A DNA stretch of 64,000 nt from Pseudoalteromonas sp. MSK9-3 (GTDB taxonomy: Bacteria; Pseudomonadota; Gammaproteobacteria; Enterobacterales; Alteromonadaceae). Positions 46,102-54,987 of the stretch are shown piece by piece. The stretch spans positions 1-64,000 of the forward strand of contig NZ_MIET01000046.1 of the NCBI RefSeq assembly GCF_003590335.1, read 5' to 3'. Position numbers and translations under genes: made by a program. Below the pieces are notes generated by a model that was given only the letters and a program-made list of their open reading frames with translations, had not been told where the DNA came from and did not search any database. Each line of letters starts with the position of its first letter. Position 1 is the stretch's first letter.

Positions 46102-48747
46102 TTAGAACGTATATGTTGCTTTTACGTAGTAAAAACCACCATTAATTCCATATGGTGATGTTTCATAATATTTACCACCCCAGTTGTTGTTTGGAATACC
46201 GGTTGCACCAACAAAATCTAGCTTTTCAGGCTCTTGATCAAATAGGTTGTTGGCACCCACACTGATACTAATTGAATCAGTTGCGAAGTAAGTTACCTCT
46301 GCATCGATGGTCACAGACGCATCTGCGGTCTTTGCGGTTGCATCATAATCTACGTGTACACCTTGGTATTCGCCATAGTAATTAGCACGAACAAATGACG
46401 AAATCGTTTCCCATTGTGATGACCAAGTAATAGATGAACGATGTTTAGGCAAGTCTTCTTCTAAGCGTTTTACTTTAAAATCACCGGTGATCGCAGAAAA
46501 CTTATCAACAGTCGTTTCATTCCAGTTGTATGCAAATGCGAAAGTCGAATACCCGTCTAATAAGTCCATAGAGTAGTTAGCGACAACGTCAACACCTTGC
46601 GTGGTGGTATCAAAGTCATTGGTAAAGAAGCTCACTTGAGCTAAGCCGTCAACATTCGGAACACCCGCTGCCTTTAGCGCATCTTTATCTGCTTGCGATA
46701 GTGCAATTTTTTCAGATTGACTAATGCGGTCAGTGACTTCGATGTTGTAGTAATCAATGGTTAAGAATAAATCACCTGACTGATAGACCGCACCTAACGT
46801 ATAGCTTTCAGATTCTTCTGGTTGAAGCTCAGTTCCCCCCAATTGCTGTGCAATCGGGTTAGTCGGTGGTAATAGTGCTGAATCTACTAGTACGCCACTG
46901 CTTAAGTTTGTTTGTACATTACTGACGTTTGCTTGGCCAACTGTCGGGGCTCTGAAACCAGTACTGATTGAGCCACGGAACGATAGATCATCAGTTGCTT
47001 GATACTGAGCAGTAACTTTATAGTTTGTAGTAGAACCAAATGAGTCATAGTCTTCGTATCGCAATGCCCAACCCATTAAAAACTCATCTGTAAATGGTGT
47101 TTCAACGTCTACGTAGGCACCATAGTTACGGCGTGTAAATACACCCGCAGCAGATGGTTGAAAACCTGGGAAACCATTAGAACCGATACCAAAGCCTTGT
47201 TGAGTAAGCGGGCCTGGAATAAATGAAGCTTCATCACCGGCAATAACTTCAAATGACTCTTCATGCCATTCAAGACCGGCTGCAACATTAACTTCATAGG
47301 CTAAGTCAAAATCATAGCCTTTCGATATATCAGCGTTAAAGTTCTTTTCTAATTGAATATATTTACCTGGGCTAAAATCTTGCGGGCTATCAGGACCAAG
47401 TGATGCATTCACTGTGTTGGTGATGAAATACCGTGATTCATTGCGACCGACAGAGCCACTCACATCAAAGTAGGCACCTTCAAAATACCCTTCATCAATT
47501 TCACCTTTGGTACCCACAGTGAACGACGTATCTGTGATGTTACCACCGAAGAATGGGGTAAAGCCTGCTGGCAGTACCTGATTAAATGCAAAACAATTAG
47601 CTGCAGTTAGGGAATCAAGGGCAGCTTGATCTGGTAAGCCATTTGTACCAATTTCAACCACGGGGCAGTTGATTTGTTGGTCGTAGCCATCGAGCGAGCC
47701 GACTAATACTGTTGGGTTAGCCGCATCCCACAATTTCTGCTGTTCAGTGTCATTTGGATCTCGGCGAGTTGGTGCACCATTCACATTTCTAATGACACCA
47801 CCATATACACCTGGTCGTGTTGTTGGGTTACGGTAGTAAAAGCCGCCTTTAACGTCACGTTCTGAGTAGTTACCAAACATGTAAAATTGGTCATTGTTAG
47901 ACAGCTCTAAGCCGACATTACCAAATAGCGAAATATCATCGTTAATTTCTGGTGCACCCCATACTTGTGCTGGGTTTCTAACACCTTCTAATCCTGCGTC
48001 TGTAAACGCTTGTGCATCGGGTCGTTGCACGCTGCGGCTTGTCGCATCGGCTTCTTTATATTGAAAGCTTAAATTTGCGAAACCGTTATCAGAAAAAGGT
48101 AAGCCGACATTACCTTCGTAGGTTGTAGTATCACCGTCGCCCTCGAAGAACTGGCCTTTTTTCACTGAAAAACTACCGCCTTCGTCGGCATCTTTTAGCA
48201 CGAAGTTGATAACTCCGGCAATCGCATCTGAACCATATTGTGCTGCTGCGCCATCACGAAGCACTTCTACTTGCTTTAAAGCAATGCTCGGGATAGTTGA
48301 AATATCAGGTCCTTGGGCACCATCATTAATACCACCGCCTAAAAACGCGATAACAGATGAGCGGTGACGACGTTTACCATTTAACAAAATTAATGTGCTA
48401 TCTGCTGGTAAACCACGTAAGTTTGCTGGTCGAACGAGTGATGCTGCATCACTAATCGGGTTTTGGTGCACGTTAAGCGAAGGCACTGAGCCTTTAAGTA
48501 GCTCAAGCATATCATCGCCACCCCCTTTTGCTAATTCATCTCCGCCGATGATATCTATTGGCACTGGTGAATCGCCAACAGATCTCGGCGCAGCTCGTGA
48601 ACCGACTACCGCAATCTTTTCAATATTTTTTTCTTTAGCTTCATCTTCACCTGCGGCAAATGCCGAGGTAGTTAACATCCCCATCGAGGCTGTAGACGCA
48701 AGCGCATACGTGATAGCACGGCTTACCTTATTTATTTGTAATTTCAT
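46102..48747 (-). CDS. Large TonB-dependent receptor
   Basis: Product of 881 residues with a signal peptide (about 1-32), a TonB-box-like start (KNIEKIAVVGSR), a plug (about 55-185; PVPIDIIGGDELA, RGLPADSTLILLNGKRR, VEVLRDGAAAQYGSDAIAGVINF) and a barrel ending in ATYTF. This type (NGKRRHRSS, DGAAAQYG) is abundant in Alteromonadales and typically imports organic nutrients such as oligosaccharides or peptides, not iron. No Fur box was seen; a palindrome lies upstream at 48842-48860. Ligand unknown. Confidence 0.9.
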   Translation of the reverse strand: MKLQINKVSRAITYALASTASMGMLTTSAFAAGEDEAKEKNIEKIAVVGSRAAPRSVGDSPVPIDIIGGDELAKGGGDDMLELLKGSVPSLNVHQNPISDAASLVRPANLRGLPADSTLILLNGKRRHRSSVIAFLGGGINDGAQGPDISTIPSIALKQVEVLRDGAAAQYGSDAIAGVINFVLKDADEGGSFSVKKGQFFEGDGDTTTYEGNVGLPFSDNGFANLSFQYKEADATSRSVQRPDAQAFTDAGLEGVRNPAQVWGAPEINDDISLFGNVGLELSNNDQFYMFGNYSERDVKGGFYYRNPTTRPGVYGGVIRNVNGAPTRRDPNDTEQQKLWDAANPTVLVGSLDGYDQQINCPVVEIGTNGLPDQAALDSLTAANCFAFNQVLPAGFTPFFGGNITDTSFTVGTKGEIDEGYFEGAYFDVSGSVGRNESRYFITNTVNASLGPDSPQDFSPGKYIQLEKNFNADISKGYDFDLAYEVNVAAGLEWHEESFEVIAGDEASFIPGPLTQQGFGIGSNGFPGFQPSAAGVFTRRNYGAYVDVETPFTDEFLMGWALRYEDYDSFGSTTNYKVTAQYQATDDLSFRGSISTGFRAPTVGQANVSNVQTNLSSGVLVDSALLPPTNPIAQQLGGTELQPEESESYTLGAVYQSGDLFLTIDYYNIEVTDRISQSEKIALSQADKDALKAAGVPNVDGLAQVSFFTNDFDTTTQGVDVVANYSMDLLDGYSTFAFAYNWNETTVDKFSAITGDFKVKRLEEDLPKHRSSITWSSQWETISSFVRANYYGEYQGVHVDYDATAKTADASVTIDAEVTYFATDSISISVGANNLFDQEPEKLDFVGATGIPNNNWGGKYYETSPYGINGGFYYVKATYTF

Positions 48748-48841
48748 CCTGTTTCCCCAGTTGATTTATTGTTGTCATAAGTTAAATAACGCTCGGTATT
48801 ATTATTTGCGCTTTTGAATATATACATATCATTAACTTAAG

Positions 48842-48860
48842 ATGCAAACATAATTTGCAT
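48842..48860. promoter_or_regulatory. Palindrome upstream of TonB receptor
   Basis: ATGCAAA, five bases, TTTGCAT form a perfect inverted repeat 95 bases before the receptor start. It is a candidate operator for a regulator not encoded here. Confidence 0.35.
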
Positions 48861-48999
48861 TATTCCAAACTTAGCAGCGTTTTTATCAAAGGCAAACTAT
48901 TTGATAAGTTTTTGTAATAAATAGGGGTTTTTGGCTGTTTTTTGAACTTTTGGGTGGGTTTTTAATCGGAATTAGACGATGCGAAAATCGCTGTATTGT

Positions 49000-49164
49000 T
49001 CATTCAGAAGCATCAGATATGGTTTTCAACCATATTTTACGTGCTTGTCGATAGGTATCCCAAACACAGGGGCAGCAACTCCCGCCACCGCAACAATCGT
49101 CTGACTCTGGTTTTTTTGGTTCAGGTGGAATTTGATTGATATTTTCATGATTTGATTGAGACAT
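49000..49164 (-). CDS. Oxidoreductase-like Cys-rich mini protein
   Basis: Product of 54 residues, read directly from the minus strand: ATG at 49164, stop at 49002-49000. The core DDCCGGGSCCPCVWDTYR matches the short oxidoreductase-like family (PF09791), in which a P-x-P-x-x-D-x-CC-G-C-x-P-C-V-W-D-x-Y core is conserved. The family is small and widespread and has no settled biochemistry; the five clustered cysteines (24, 25, 30, 31, 33) suggest metal or redox chemistry. It is divergent from the LETM1-like gene (94 bases between starts). Confidence 0.8.
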   Translation of the reverse strand: MSQSNHENINQIPPEPKKPESDDCCGGGSCCPCVWDTYRQARKIWLKTISDASE

Positions 49165-49258
49165 AAACATAGCAACAATAAAGACTAAAATCGCATAGTA
49201 ACATACTCGTATATTTTGCTACACTGTTCTCAATATACATACTAAATTATTGGTGATA

Positions 49259-49630
49259 ATGCGCCTTATCAAAGTTGTTCACAAGGCTCCGTTGCGAGTG
49301 GCAAGGATCTCGAAGCGAAAACAACAAGTTCGCTTACGGCGCTCTATGCTTGCGTTAAAAGTGGCTTTAGCTCAAGAAAAGCAAGAAACAAAAGAGATGC
49401 TGAGCATTTATAAACGCTACACAATGGGAGAAGGTGAAAAAGCTGAATTAAAAGTGGCGAATAAGCAGCTGGTCGATATTTGCAAAGGACTTGGACTTGG
49501 TGTATTTGCACTTTTGCCGTTTGCACCAATTACTATTCCATTAATCGTAAAATTAGGACAATGGGTTGGGGTTGACGTATTGCCTAGCTCTTTCTCTATT
49601 AATAACAAGTCAAATCAAAACCGTAAATAA
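49259..49630 (+). CDS. LETM1-like mini membrane protein
   Basis: Product of 123 residues from ATG at 49259; TTG 49250 and GTG 49253 are alternatives. A basic, coiled N-terminal region (about 1-60) precedes KAELKVANKQLVDICKGLG and a hydrophobic stretch (about 80-105; GLGVFALLPFAPITIPLIVKLGQW) ending LPSSF. The pattern of a helix before a G-x-F-A-x-x-P-F-x-x-x-x-x-P segment and a LPSSF finish resembles the core of LETM1. It lacks the ribosome-binding domain of mitochondrial LETM1. Function unknown; the relationship is my inference. Confidence 0.6.
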   Translation: MRLIKVVHKAPLRVARISKRKQQVRLRRSMLALKVALAQEKQETKEMLSIYKRYTMGEGEKAELKVANKQLVDICKGLGLGVFALLPFAPITIPLIVKLGQWVGVDVLPSSFSINNKSNQNRK

Positions 49631-49689
49631 GTGACCTTGAAGGTGTAAATTGGTATTCTAAATCTAGAATTTACCAGATAGAGAGTATT

Positions 49690-51057
49690 ATGCGCGGACT
49701 ACTGATCCACTCTGATCAAGGAACACCATTACATTTTGTCGAGAAGGCAAACTTAGACTCTTGGCTTGATGAGCAGACACCATATGTTTCCAATGCGATT
49801 AAAGCATGTCGAGGGCAATCATCACCGGTATTTACACTCGCAGCAGAAGGCAGCTGTGAGTTACTATTAGTGTTATGTACGGTTGATACGTTAGATGATA
49901 TGTGGCTAGCGGGTGACTTGGCAAAACAATTACCAAAGGGCCTGTATAAAATTGAAGGTAGCAATGAATTTGTTGACCAACAAGCACTGAGTTTTGTGCT
50001 GGGCGCTTATCAATTTTCGGCTTATAAATCATTGCCCCCTGTAGAAGCGGTTTTAGCTATCAGCGATGAGTCAACTTACACTAAAGTGGCTCAGCAAGCT
50101 GAATCAATTTATTTAGTTAGGGATCTAGTTAATACGCCTGCGGCAGATATGATGCCCCAGCATTTAGCTGAAATAATGCGTGAACTTGCGGATCGGTTTA
50201 ACGGTCAGTTTGATGAATTAGTGGGTGATGAGTTATTAGAGCATAACTATCCTACAGTTCATATGGTTGGCCGTGCCAGCGATAACAAACCAAGGCTACT
50301 TGACTTGGTATGGGGAGAAGAATCACATCCAAAGCTTACTTTAGTTGGTAAAGGGGTGTGCTTTGACTCTGGTGGTTTGGATCTTAAACCTGCTGCGGGT
50401 ATGCGTAATATGAAAAAAGACATGGGTGGAGCAGCCCATGTTCTTGGCTTAGCACAAATGATAATGGCTGCAAATTTACCAGTGAGATTACGGGTAATAG
50501 TACCAGCGGTAGAAAATGCAGTGTCACGTAATGCATTTAGGCCCGGCGACGTGATAAAAACACGTAAAGGGATCACGGTAGAAATAGATAATACTGATGC
50601 TGAAGGCCGTTTAATTTTGTGTGATGCATTGGCTGAAGCACAAAATGATCAACCTGATTTATTGCTGGATTTCGCGACTTTGACTGGCGCATGTCGCATC
50701 GCGCTAGGTACTGAATTACCGGGTTTCTTCAGTACGGACCAAAACGTTGCAAGTGGGTTGGTGGAACAGGGCATGTTAAATCAAGATCCAGTTTGGCAAC
50801 TGCCATTGTTTGATCAATATAAAGGGTTATTCAAAAGTGATGTGGCAGATATTTCGAATTGTGGTTCAACCCCTTTTGGTGGGGCAATCACAGCAGCGTT
50901 GTATTTGAAAGAGTTTGTTGAGCCATCGCAAACCCCATGGGTTCACTTTGACGTAATGGCATGGAATATTCGTCCACTGCCGGGTAGACCCGCAGGTGGT
51001 GAAGGCTTAGGCCTCAGAGCGACGTTCTCATATCTTGAGAAGCGTTATAGCGCTTAG
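49690..51057 (+). CDS. Leucyl aminopeptidase family (M17)
   Basis: Product of 455 residues. M17 metal ligands and catalytic residues are visible: K221 and D226 in GKGVCFDSGG, D in KKDMGGAAH, and NTDAEGRL at 301-308 (D303, E305, R307). It is a cytosolic dinuclear-metal exopeptidase that removes N-terminal residues from peptides. Slightly shorter than E. coli PepA (503 residues); the N-terminal domain lacks the DNA-binding features known in PepA. A clear terminator follows at 51093-51119. Confidence 0.92.
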   Translation: MRGLLIHSDQGTPLHFVEKANLDSWLDEQTPYVSNAIKACRGQSSPVFTLAAEGSCELLLVLCTVDTLDDMWLAGDLAKQLPKGLYKIEGSNEFVDQQALSFVLGAYQFSAYKSLPPVEAVLAISDESTYTKVAQQAESIYLVRDLVNTPAADMMPQHLAEIMRELADRFNGQFDELVGDELLEHNYPTVHMVGRASDNKPRLLDLVWGEESHPKLTLVGKGVCFDSGGLDLKPAAGMRNMKKDMGGAAHVLGLAQMIMAANLPVRLRVIVPAVENAVSRNAFRPGDVIKTRKGITVEIDNTDAEGRLILCDALAEAQNDQPDLLLDFATLTGACRIALGTELPGFFSTDQNVASGLVEQGMLNQDPVWQLPLFDQYKGLFKSDVADISNCGSTPFGGAITAALYLKEFVEPSQTPWVHFDVMAWNIRPLPGRPAGGEGLGLRATFSYLEKRYSA

Positions 51058-51092
51058 ATTACCACTTTGGTTTTTAACATACCATGTGAAAT

Positions 51093-51119
51093 GCGCAGCT
51101 TATTTAGCTGCGCTTTTTT
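51093..51119 (+). terminator. Rho-independent terminator
   Basis: GCGCAGCT pairs with AGCTGCGC around TATTT, followed by six T residues. It ends the M17 aminopeptidase transcript. Confidence 0.88.
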
Positions 51120-51219
51120 ATGCCTCACTATTAAATACATCAACTGATTGCATCTTTACCTTGCCAAATTTTTATTCATTCTCTATACGTTAAGTTAAAT
51201 TCACGTCAGGGAATGGGAT

Positions 51220-51657
51220 ATGTCACTACATCAATTAATTTATCTTAGTAAAGCGAGTAGAGCGCTTACAAGCGTTGATTTTTTGGAAATCCTAGAAGTC
51301 GCCAAACGAAATAACGCATCTTTAGGAGTCACGGGTAGCCTTTTTTATAACGGTGGATGGTTTTTGCAGGTGTTAGAAGGTGACGTAACGGTTATTAATA
51401 GCTTGTATCGCCGCATCGAACAAGATGAGAGACACCTACAGAGTCAGGTTATTTATCTAGAGCCAGCAAGTTGCCGGGTTTTTTCTCGCTGGACTATGAA
51501 CATGATTAACCTAGAGAAAGAGCGTGATAGCAAATATGATATTTTGGTCGATGTAATAAAAGCCGCCACCAGAGGTGGGTTAGTCGAGGGGCTATCACCT
51601 GCGGTAAAACTACTTAAGGTATTTTCGTCAGATCATCTATTCCATAGTGCATGTTAA
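51220..51657 (+). CDS. BLUF-domain blue-light photoreceptor
   Basis: Product of 145 residues, a stand-alone BLUF domain. The flavin-site residues fit AppA spacing exactly: Tyr 8, Asn 32, Gln 50, Trp 91 and Met 93 (AppA Tyr21, Asn45, Gln63, Trp104, Met106). The motifs are LIYLS, NNASLGVTGSLFYNGGWFLQVLEG and FSRWTMNM. It binds FAD and shows blue-light red-shift photochemistry. There is no fused output domain, so it signals through a partner; none is adjacent. The gene stands alone. Confidence 0.93.
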   Translation: MSLHQLIYLSKASRALTSVDFLEILEVAKRNNASLGVTGSLFYNGGWFLQVLEGDVTVINSLYRRIEQDERHLQSQVIYLEPASCRVFSRWTMNMINLEKERDSKYDILVDVIKAATRGGLVEGLSPAVKLLKVFSSDHLFHSAC

Positions 51658-51689
51658 GTCTGCAATTACTGAGCTAGTAATTAAATAGT

Positions 51690-51727
51690 CGCCTTTATCA
51701 TGCGAGTGTCATTACAGGATAAAGGCG
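51690..51727. terminator. Inverted repeat between convergent genes
   Basis: CGCCTTTATC (51690-51699) and GATAAAGGCG (51718-51727) are a perfect 10-base stem with an 18-base loop between BLUF and pepD, which converge. It may act as a bidirectional terminator, although no strong T tract follows. Confidence 0.45.
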
Positions 51728-51741
51728 TGGGCTCATATTGT

Positions 51742-53211
51742 TTATTTTGCAGGTATATTTTCAAGTATGGCTTTCATTTGCTGCCAGTAAAGACCCACTG
51801 TATCAATTTTGACTTTTTCGTCAGGTGAATGTGGAAATTTGATGGTTGGGCCAAACGAGATCATGTCCATGTCTGGGTACGGTTTTTTAAACAAACCACA
51901 CTCTAAGCCTGCATGTATTACCATGATATGTGGTTTTTTGCCGTATATACCTTCATAGACATCTCGGAAAATATGCAATATTTTAGAGTCAGGTTCTGGT
52001 TTCCAGCCAGGGTAGGTACCTGAAAAAGTTACATTGGCGCCTGCTAATTGAGCTAAAGATTGCAATTGCCCTTCTACATCAGCGCGACCCGAGTCAATTA
52101 ATGAACGGACCAAACAAAGCACTTCAAACTCGGTGTCGTGGGTATTGATCACGCCCATATTTAGGGAGGTTTCTACTACGCCTTCTATATCATCACTCAT
52201 CCTGATAACACCATTAGGGCATGCATTTAGTAGAGCAAGTACTTGCTCTGCTGAGTCGCTTGTCATTGGCTTATCGTCTAAAGTCGCAGGGGTCGCTTCA
52301 AATGTGATGGTGGTTTCTATTGAAGCGAGTTCTGCCGACACTAACTTAAGGTAGTCGCTGATGTGTGTTGCTAATAGCGGCTCATGCTCTGGTGCGACTG
52401 AAATTTGCGCATATGCTTCCCTCGGAATAGCGTTGCGTAATGAGCCACCTTTAAAGTTGATAAGTTGAAATGGGATGTCATTAAGGTGGTTTTTTAAAAA
52501 GCGTGACAATAGCTTATTGGCGTTTGCTCGACCTGTGTGTATATCTACACCAGAATGTCCGCCTTTGAGGCCTTTTAATGTTAGGTTAAAGGCAATATGG
52601 TTTTGATTTTCTTGAGTACGTTGGATAGGGAGTGACATTGTTGCATCTACCCCACCGGCACAGCCCATATAGATCTCACCTTCTTGCTCAGAGTCAGTGT
52701 TGAGCAATATTTCGCCTTCTAGGTAACCTGCTTCTAAGCCAAAAGCGCCAGTCATGCCTGCTTCTTCATCAATTGTGAGTAGTACTTCAAGAGGGCCGTG
52801 TTTTATGTCGTTAGCAGCAAGTACTGCGAGGCAAGACGCCATACCCATGCCATTATCGGCACCGAGCGTTGTGCCTGTTGCTGTTACCCAGTCACCATCG
52901 ACATAAGGGCGTATAGAATCTTTTGTAAAATCGTGTACTGTATCGTCATTTTTTTGCGGCACCATATCAATGTGCGCTTGCAGCACTACAGGTGTGATAT
53001 GCGCCATGCCATCTGTGGCAGGCTTTTTAATGAAGACGTTACCCGTTGGATCACGACGAACGGCCAACCCTTGTTCGGTTGCCCAATTTATAATGAATTG
53101 TGCCAAGGCTTCTTCATGTTTAGATGGGTGGGGAATGGCACAGATTTGGTCAAAAAACTGCCAAATTTCTTTTGGTTCTAGTTGAGCGATATCAGAGTAT
53201 TGGGTGAACAA
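51742..53211 (-). CDS. pepD: Aminoacyl-histidine dipeptidase PepD (M20C)
   Basis: Product of 489 residues. The M20 zinc-peptidase motifs VVLQAHIDMVPQKN, TTLGADNGMGMA, IDEEAGMTGAFGLE and the C-terminal HAGLECGLF are visible. A carnosinase-type dimerisation domain (about 210-380) is inserted. It hydrolyses Xaa-His dipeptides in the cytosol. It is followed by the KAS III-like gene upstream on the same strand (65 bases), but the two need not be one operon. Confidence 0.93.
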   Translation of the reverse strand: MFTQYSDIAQLEPKEIWQFFDQICAIPHPSKHEEALAQFIINWATEQGLAVRRDPTGNVFIKKPATDGMAHITPVVLQAHIDMVPQKNDDTVHDFTKDSIRPYVDGDWVTATGTTLGADNGMGMASCLAVLAANDIKHGPLEVLLTIDEEAGMTGAFGLEAGYLEGEILLNTDSEQEGEIYMGCAGGVDATMSLPIQRTQENQNHIAFNLTLKGLKGGHSGVDIHTGRANANKLLSRFLKNHLNDIPFQLINFKGGSLRNAIPREAYAQISVAPEHEPLLATHISDYLKLVSAELASIETTITFEATPATLDDKPMTSDSAEQVLALLNACPNGVIRMSDDIEGVVETSLNMGVINTHDTEFEVLCLVRSLIDSGRADVEGQLQSLAQLAGANVTFSGTYPGWKPEPDSKILHIFRDVYEGIYGKKPHIMVIHAGLECGLFKKPYPDMDMISFGPTIKFPHSPDEKVKIDTVGLYWQQMKAILENIPAK

Positions 53212-53276
53212 AACAGTCCCCTAGATAAGTAAAATTGTTGTTATTTTATCATCGTAATAGGGGACAAGGAATCATT

Positions 53277-54341
53277 TTATTGGCATGCGTTCACTGATCC
53301 TGAGATGAGCTCTAAGCCTGTTTTATCTGTGGCTGGTAATGTGGCATCGCTGATATTAATCGGTGTAACGCGTTCACCCCACTTTATATAACTTGCAGCC
53401 CATGTTAGTCCTGCCCCAAAGGCTGCAGACATGATATTATCGTTGGGCTTTATGATCCCTTGTTCAACGGCTTCGCATAGGGCAATCGCGATAGTTGCTG
53501 CAGACGTATTACCATACTTATCAATGTTGACCATAACTTTATTATCATCGATATCTAAGCGTTGTTGTATCGCTTGGATTATACGTAAGTTTGCTTGGTG
53601 TGGAATAAGGACGTCAATGTCTCTGAGAGAAAGCTGAGCATGGTTAAGTACGTCATCACATGCATCACTCATCCCTTTTACAGCGCGCTTGAATATCTCT
53701 CGACCTTCAAAGAGCAGCTCGGATGGCCCCGGAGGCTCGTACCTACTTAAATCAGTGCCATAGTTTTCTATATGCAGTATTTTACGATCAGTACTATCAC
53801 AGCCCGTTTTAGTACTTAGCAGACCACAAGGTTCATCACTCGCTTCGAGTATAACTGCGCCTGCTCCATCGCCAAATAGTACGGCGCTATCTCGTTTTGA
53901 CCAATTTACATACCAAGTCATACGTTCGGCAGCAACAACGACAGCTCGCTTGATCATGCCTGCTTGAATTTGTGCTGTGGCATTTTGTAGTGCGTATAAA
54001 AAGCCAGAACATGCCGCATTTGTATCACACGCAGCGGCACCTTCTGCACCGATGTTCTTTTGCACCAGTGATGCGGTGTTTGCCACCATGGTTGACGGAG
54101 TACAGGTTGCCAATAAAACTAAATCAATCTCTTTGCCATCAAGGCCGGCACACGCGAGGGCATGTTTACTTGCAACAGTGGCTAACTCTGCGGTGCTGAC
54201 ATGGCTAACACGGCGCGCTTTAATACCTGTACGGGTACTTATCCATTCGTCAGTTGTGTCTACAACTTGGCTAATATCGTCATTTGTAAGTGTGGCTGGT
54301 GGGATACATTTACCCCAACCAGTAATTTTGGCATAAATCAT
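53277..54341 (-). CDS. 3-oxoacyl-ACP synthase III-like (FabH family)
   Basis: Product of 354 residues from ATG at 54341, preceded by GAGA; 54383 is an earlier in-frame start with unlikely-looking residues. The catalytic triad is visible: Cys 111 in DTNAACSGFLYAL, His in IPHQANLRI and Asn in KYGNTSAATI. FabH has about 317 residues, so this protein has a C-terminal extension of about 30 after the core (WGERVTPINISDATL...). It condenses a short acyl-CoA with malonyl-ACP or a related reaction. Because no other fab genes are adjacent, it may be a specialised paralogue. Confidence 0.88.
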   Translation of the reverse strand: MIYAKITGWGKCIPPATLTNDDISQVVDTTDEWISTRTGIKARRVSHVSTAELATVASKHALACAGLDGKEIDLVLLATCTPSTMVANTASLVQKNIGAEGAAACDTNAACSGFLYALQNATAQIQAGMIKRAVVVAAERMTWYVNWSKRDSAVLFGDGAGAVILEASDEPCGLLSTKTGCDSTDRKILHIENYGTDLSRYEPPGPSELLFEGREIFKRAVKGMSDACDDVLNHAQLSLRDIDVLIPHQANLRIIQAIQQRLDIDDNKVMVNIDKYGNTSAATIAIALCEAVEQGIIKPNDNIMSAAFGAGLTWAASYIKWGERVTPINISDATLPATDKTGLELISGSVNACQ

Positions 54342-54485
54342 AAGGTTCTCTATTCTTGTCTGACCAGCTGGCCTTGCAGGCATTTATAGCAAAAATTGTA
54401 TTTCAAAGCCAGCAGCTATTGTTATGCCGCTCGCTCTCGACTACGCTGTTAATAACGATTGTTCAAATTATTATGACTATTTATC

Positions 54486-54887
54486 ATGACGATAAAAATC
54501 TCTGAATCTTTACTTGGGCATTTAATTGAGCAGGAGAGGGTACTGTTAGAGCCGAGTATCAGACAATCATCATCGAGTTTAGATAAATTACTAAGCCCAT
54601 ATTTTCATGAAATATCGGCCAATGGTATGATGTTTAACAAGGCCCATGTAATGTCACGGCTACCAAATGAAAAGGTACCGCAATTTTACAATCAATCTTT
54701 TAAAGGTCAGATGTTAAGCGACGACCTTGCACAATTAACTTATCATGCTGCGTATCGGCACAGTGCTAAAGCGCCACTGCATTACTCTATTCGTATGTCG
54801 ATTTGGAAGCGCACACAAAATCATTGGGAGCTTATTTATCATCAAGGAACACCTTGTCCTGAATTTGAGTTACTATTTGAAGAATAA
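54486..54887 (+). CDS. NTF2-like (DUF4440-type) protein
   Basis: Product of 133 residues. It looks like a SnoaL/DUF4440-type fold: an N-terminal helix (LLGHLIEQERVLLEPSIRQSS), a LDKLLSPYFHEISANG section, and strands MLSDDLAQLTYHAAYRH, YSIRMSIWKRTQNHWELIYHQGT. It may bind a small hydrophobic ligand; the function is unknown. It is divergent from the KAS III-like gene. Confidence 0.65.
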   Translation: MTIKISESLLGHLIEQERVLLEPSIRQSSSSLDKLLSPYFHEISANGMMFNKAHVMSRLPNEKVPQFYNQSFKGQMLSDDLAQLTYHAAYRHSAKAPLHYSIRMSIWKRTQNHWELIYHQGTPCPEFELLFEE

Positions 54888-54987
54888 TACATTGGTATAA
54901 CACGGTAACCCTCCCGCTGGTACTTGCCATTTATAGAAATGGCGTTAGAGTGTGCAGCAACAATCACGTTCGGTCTATTAGGGTTTT

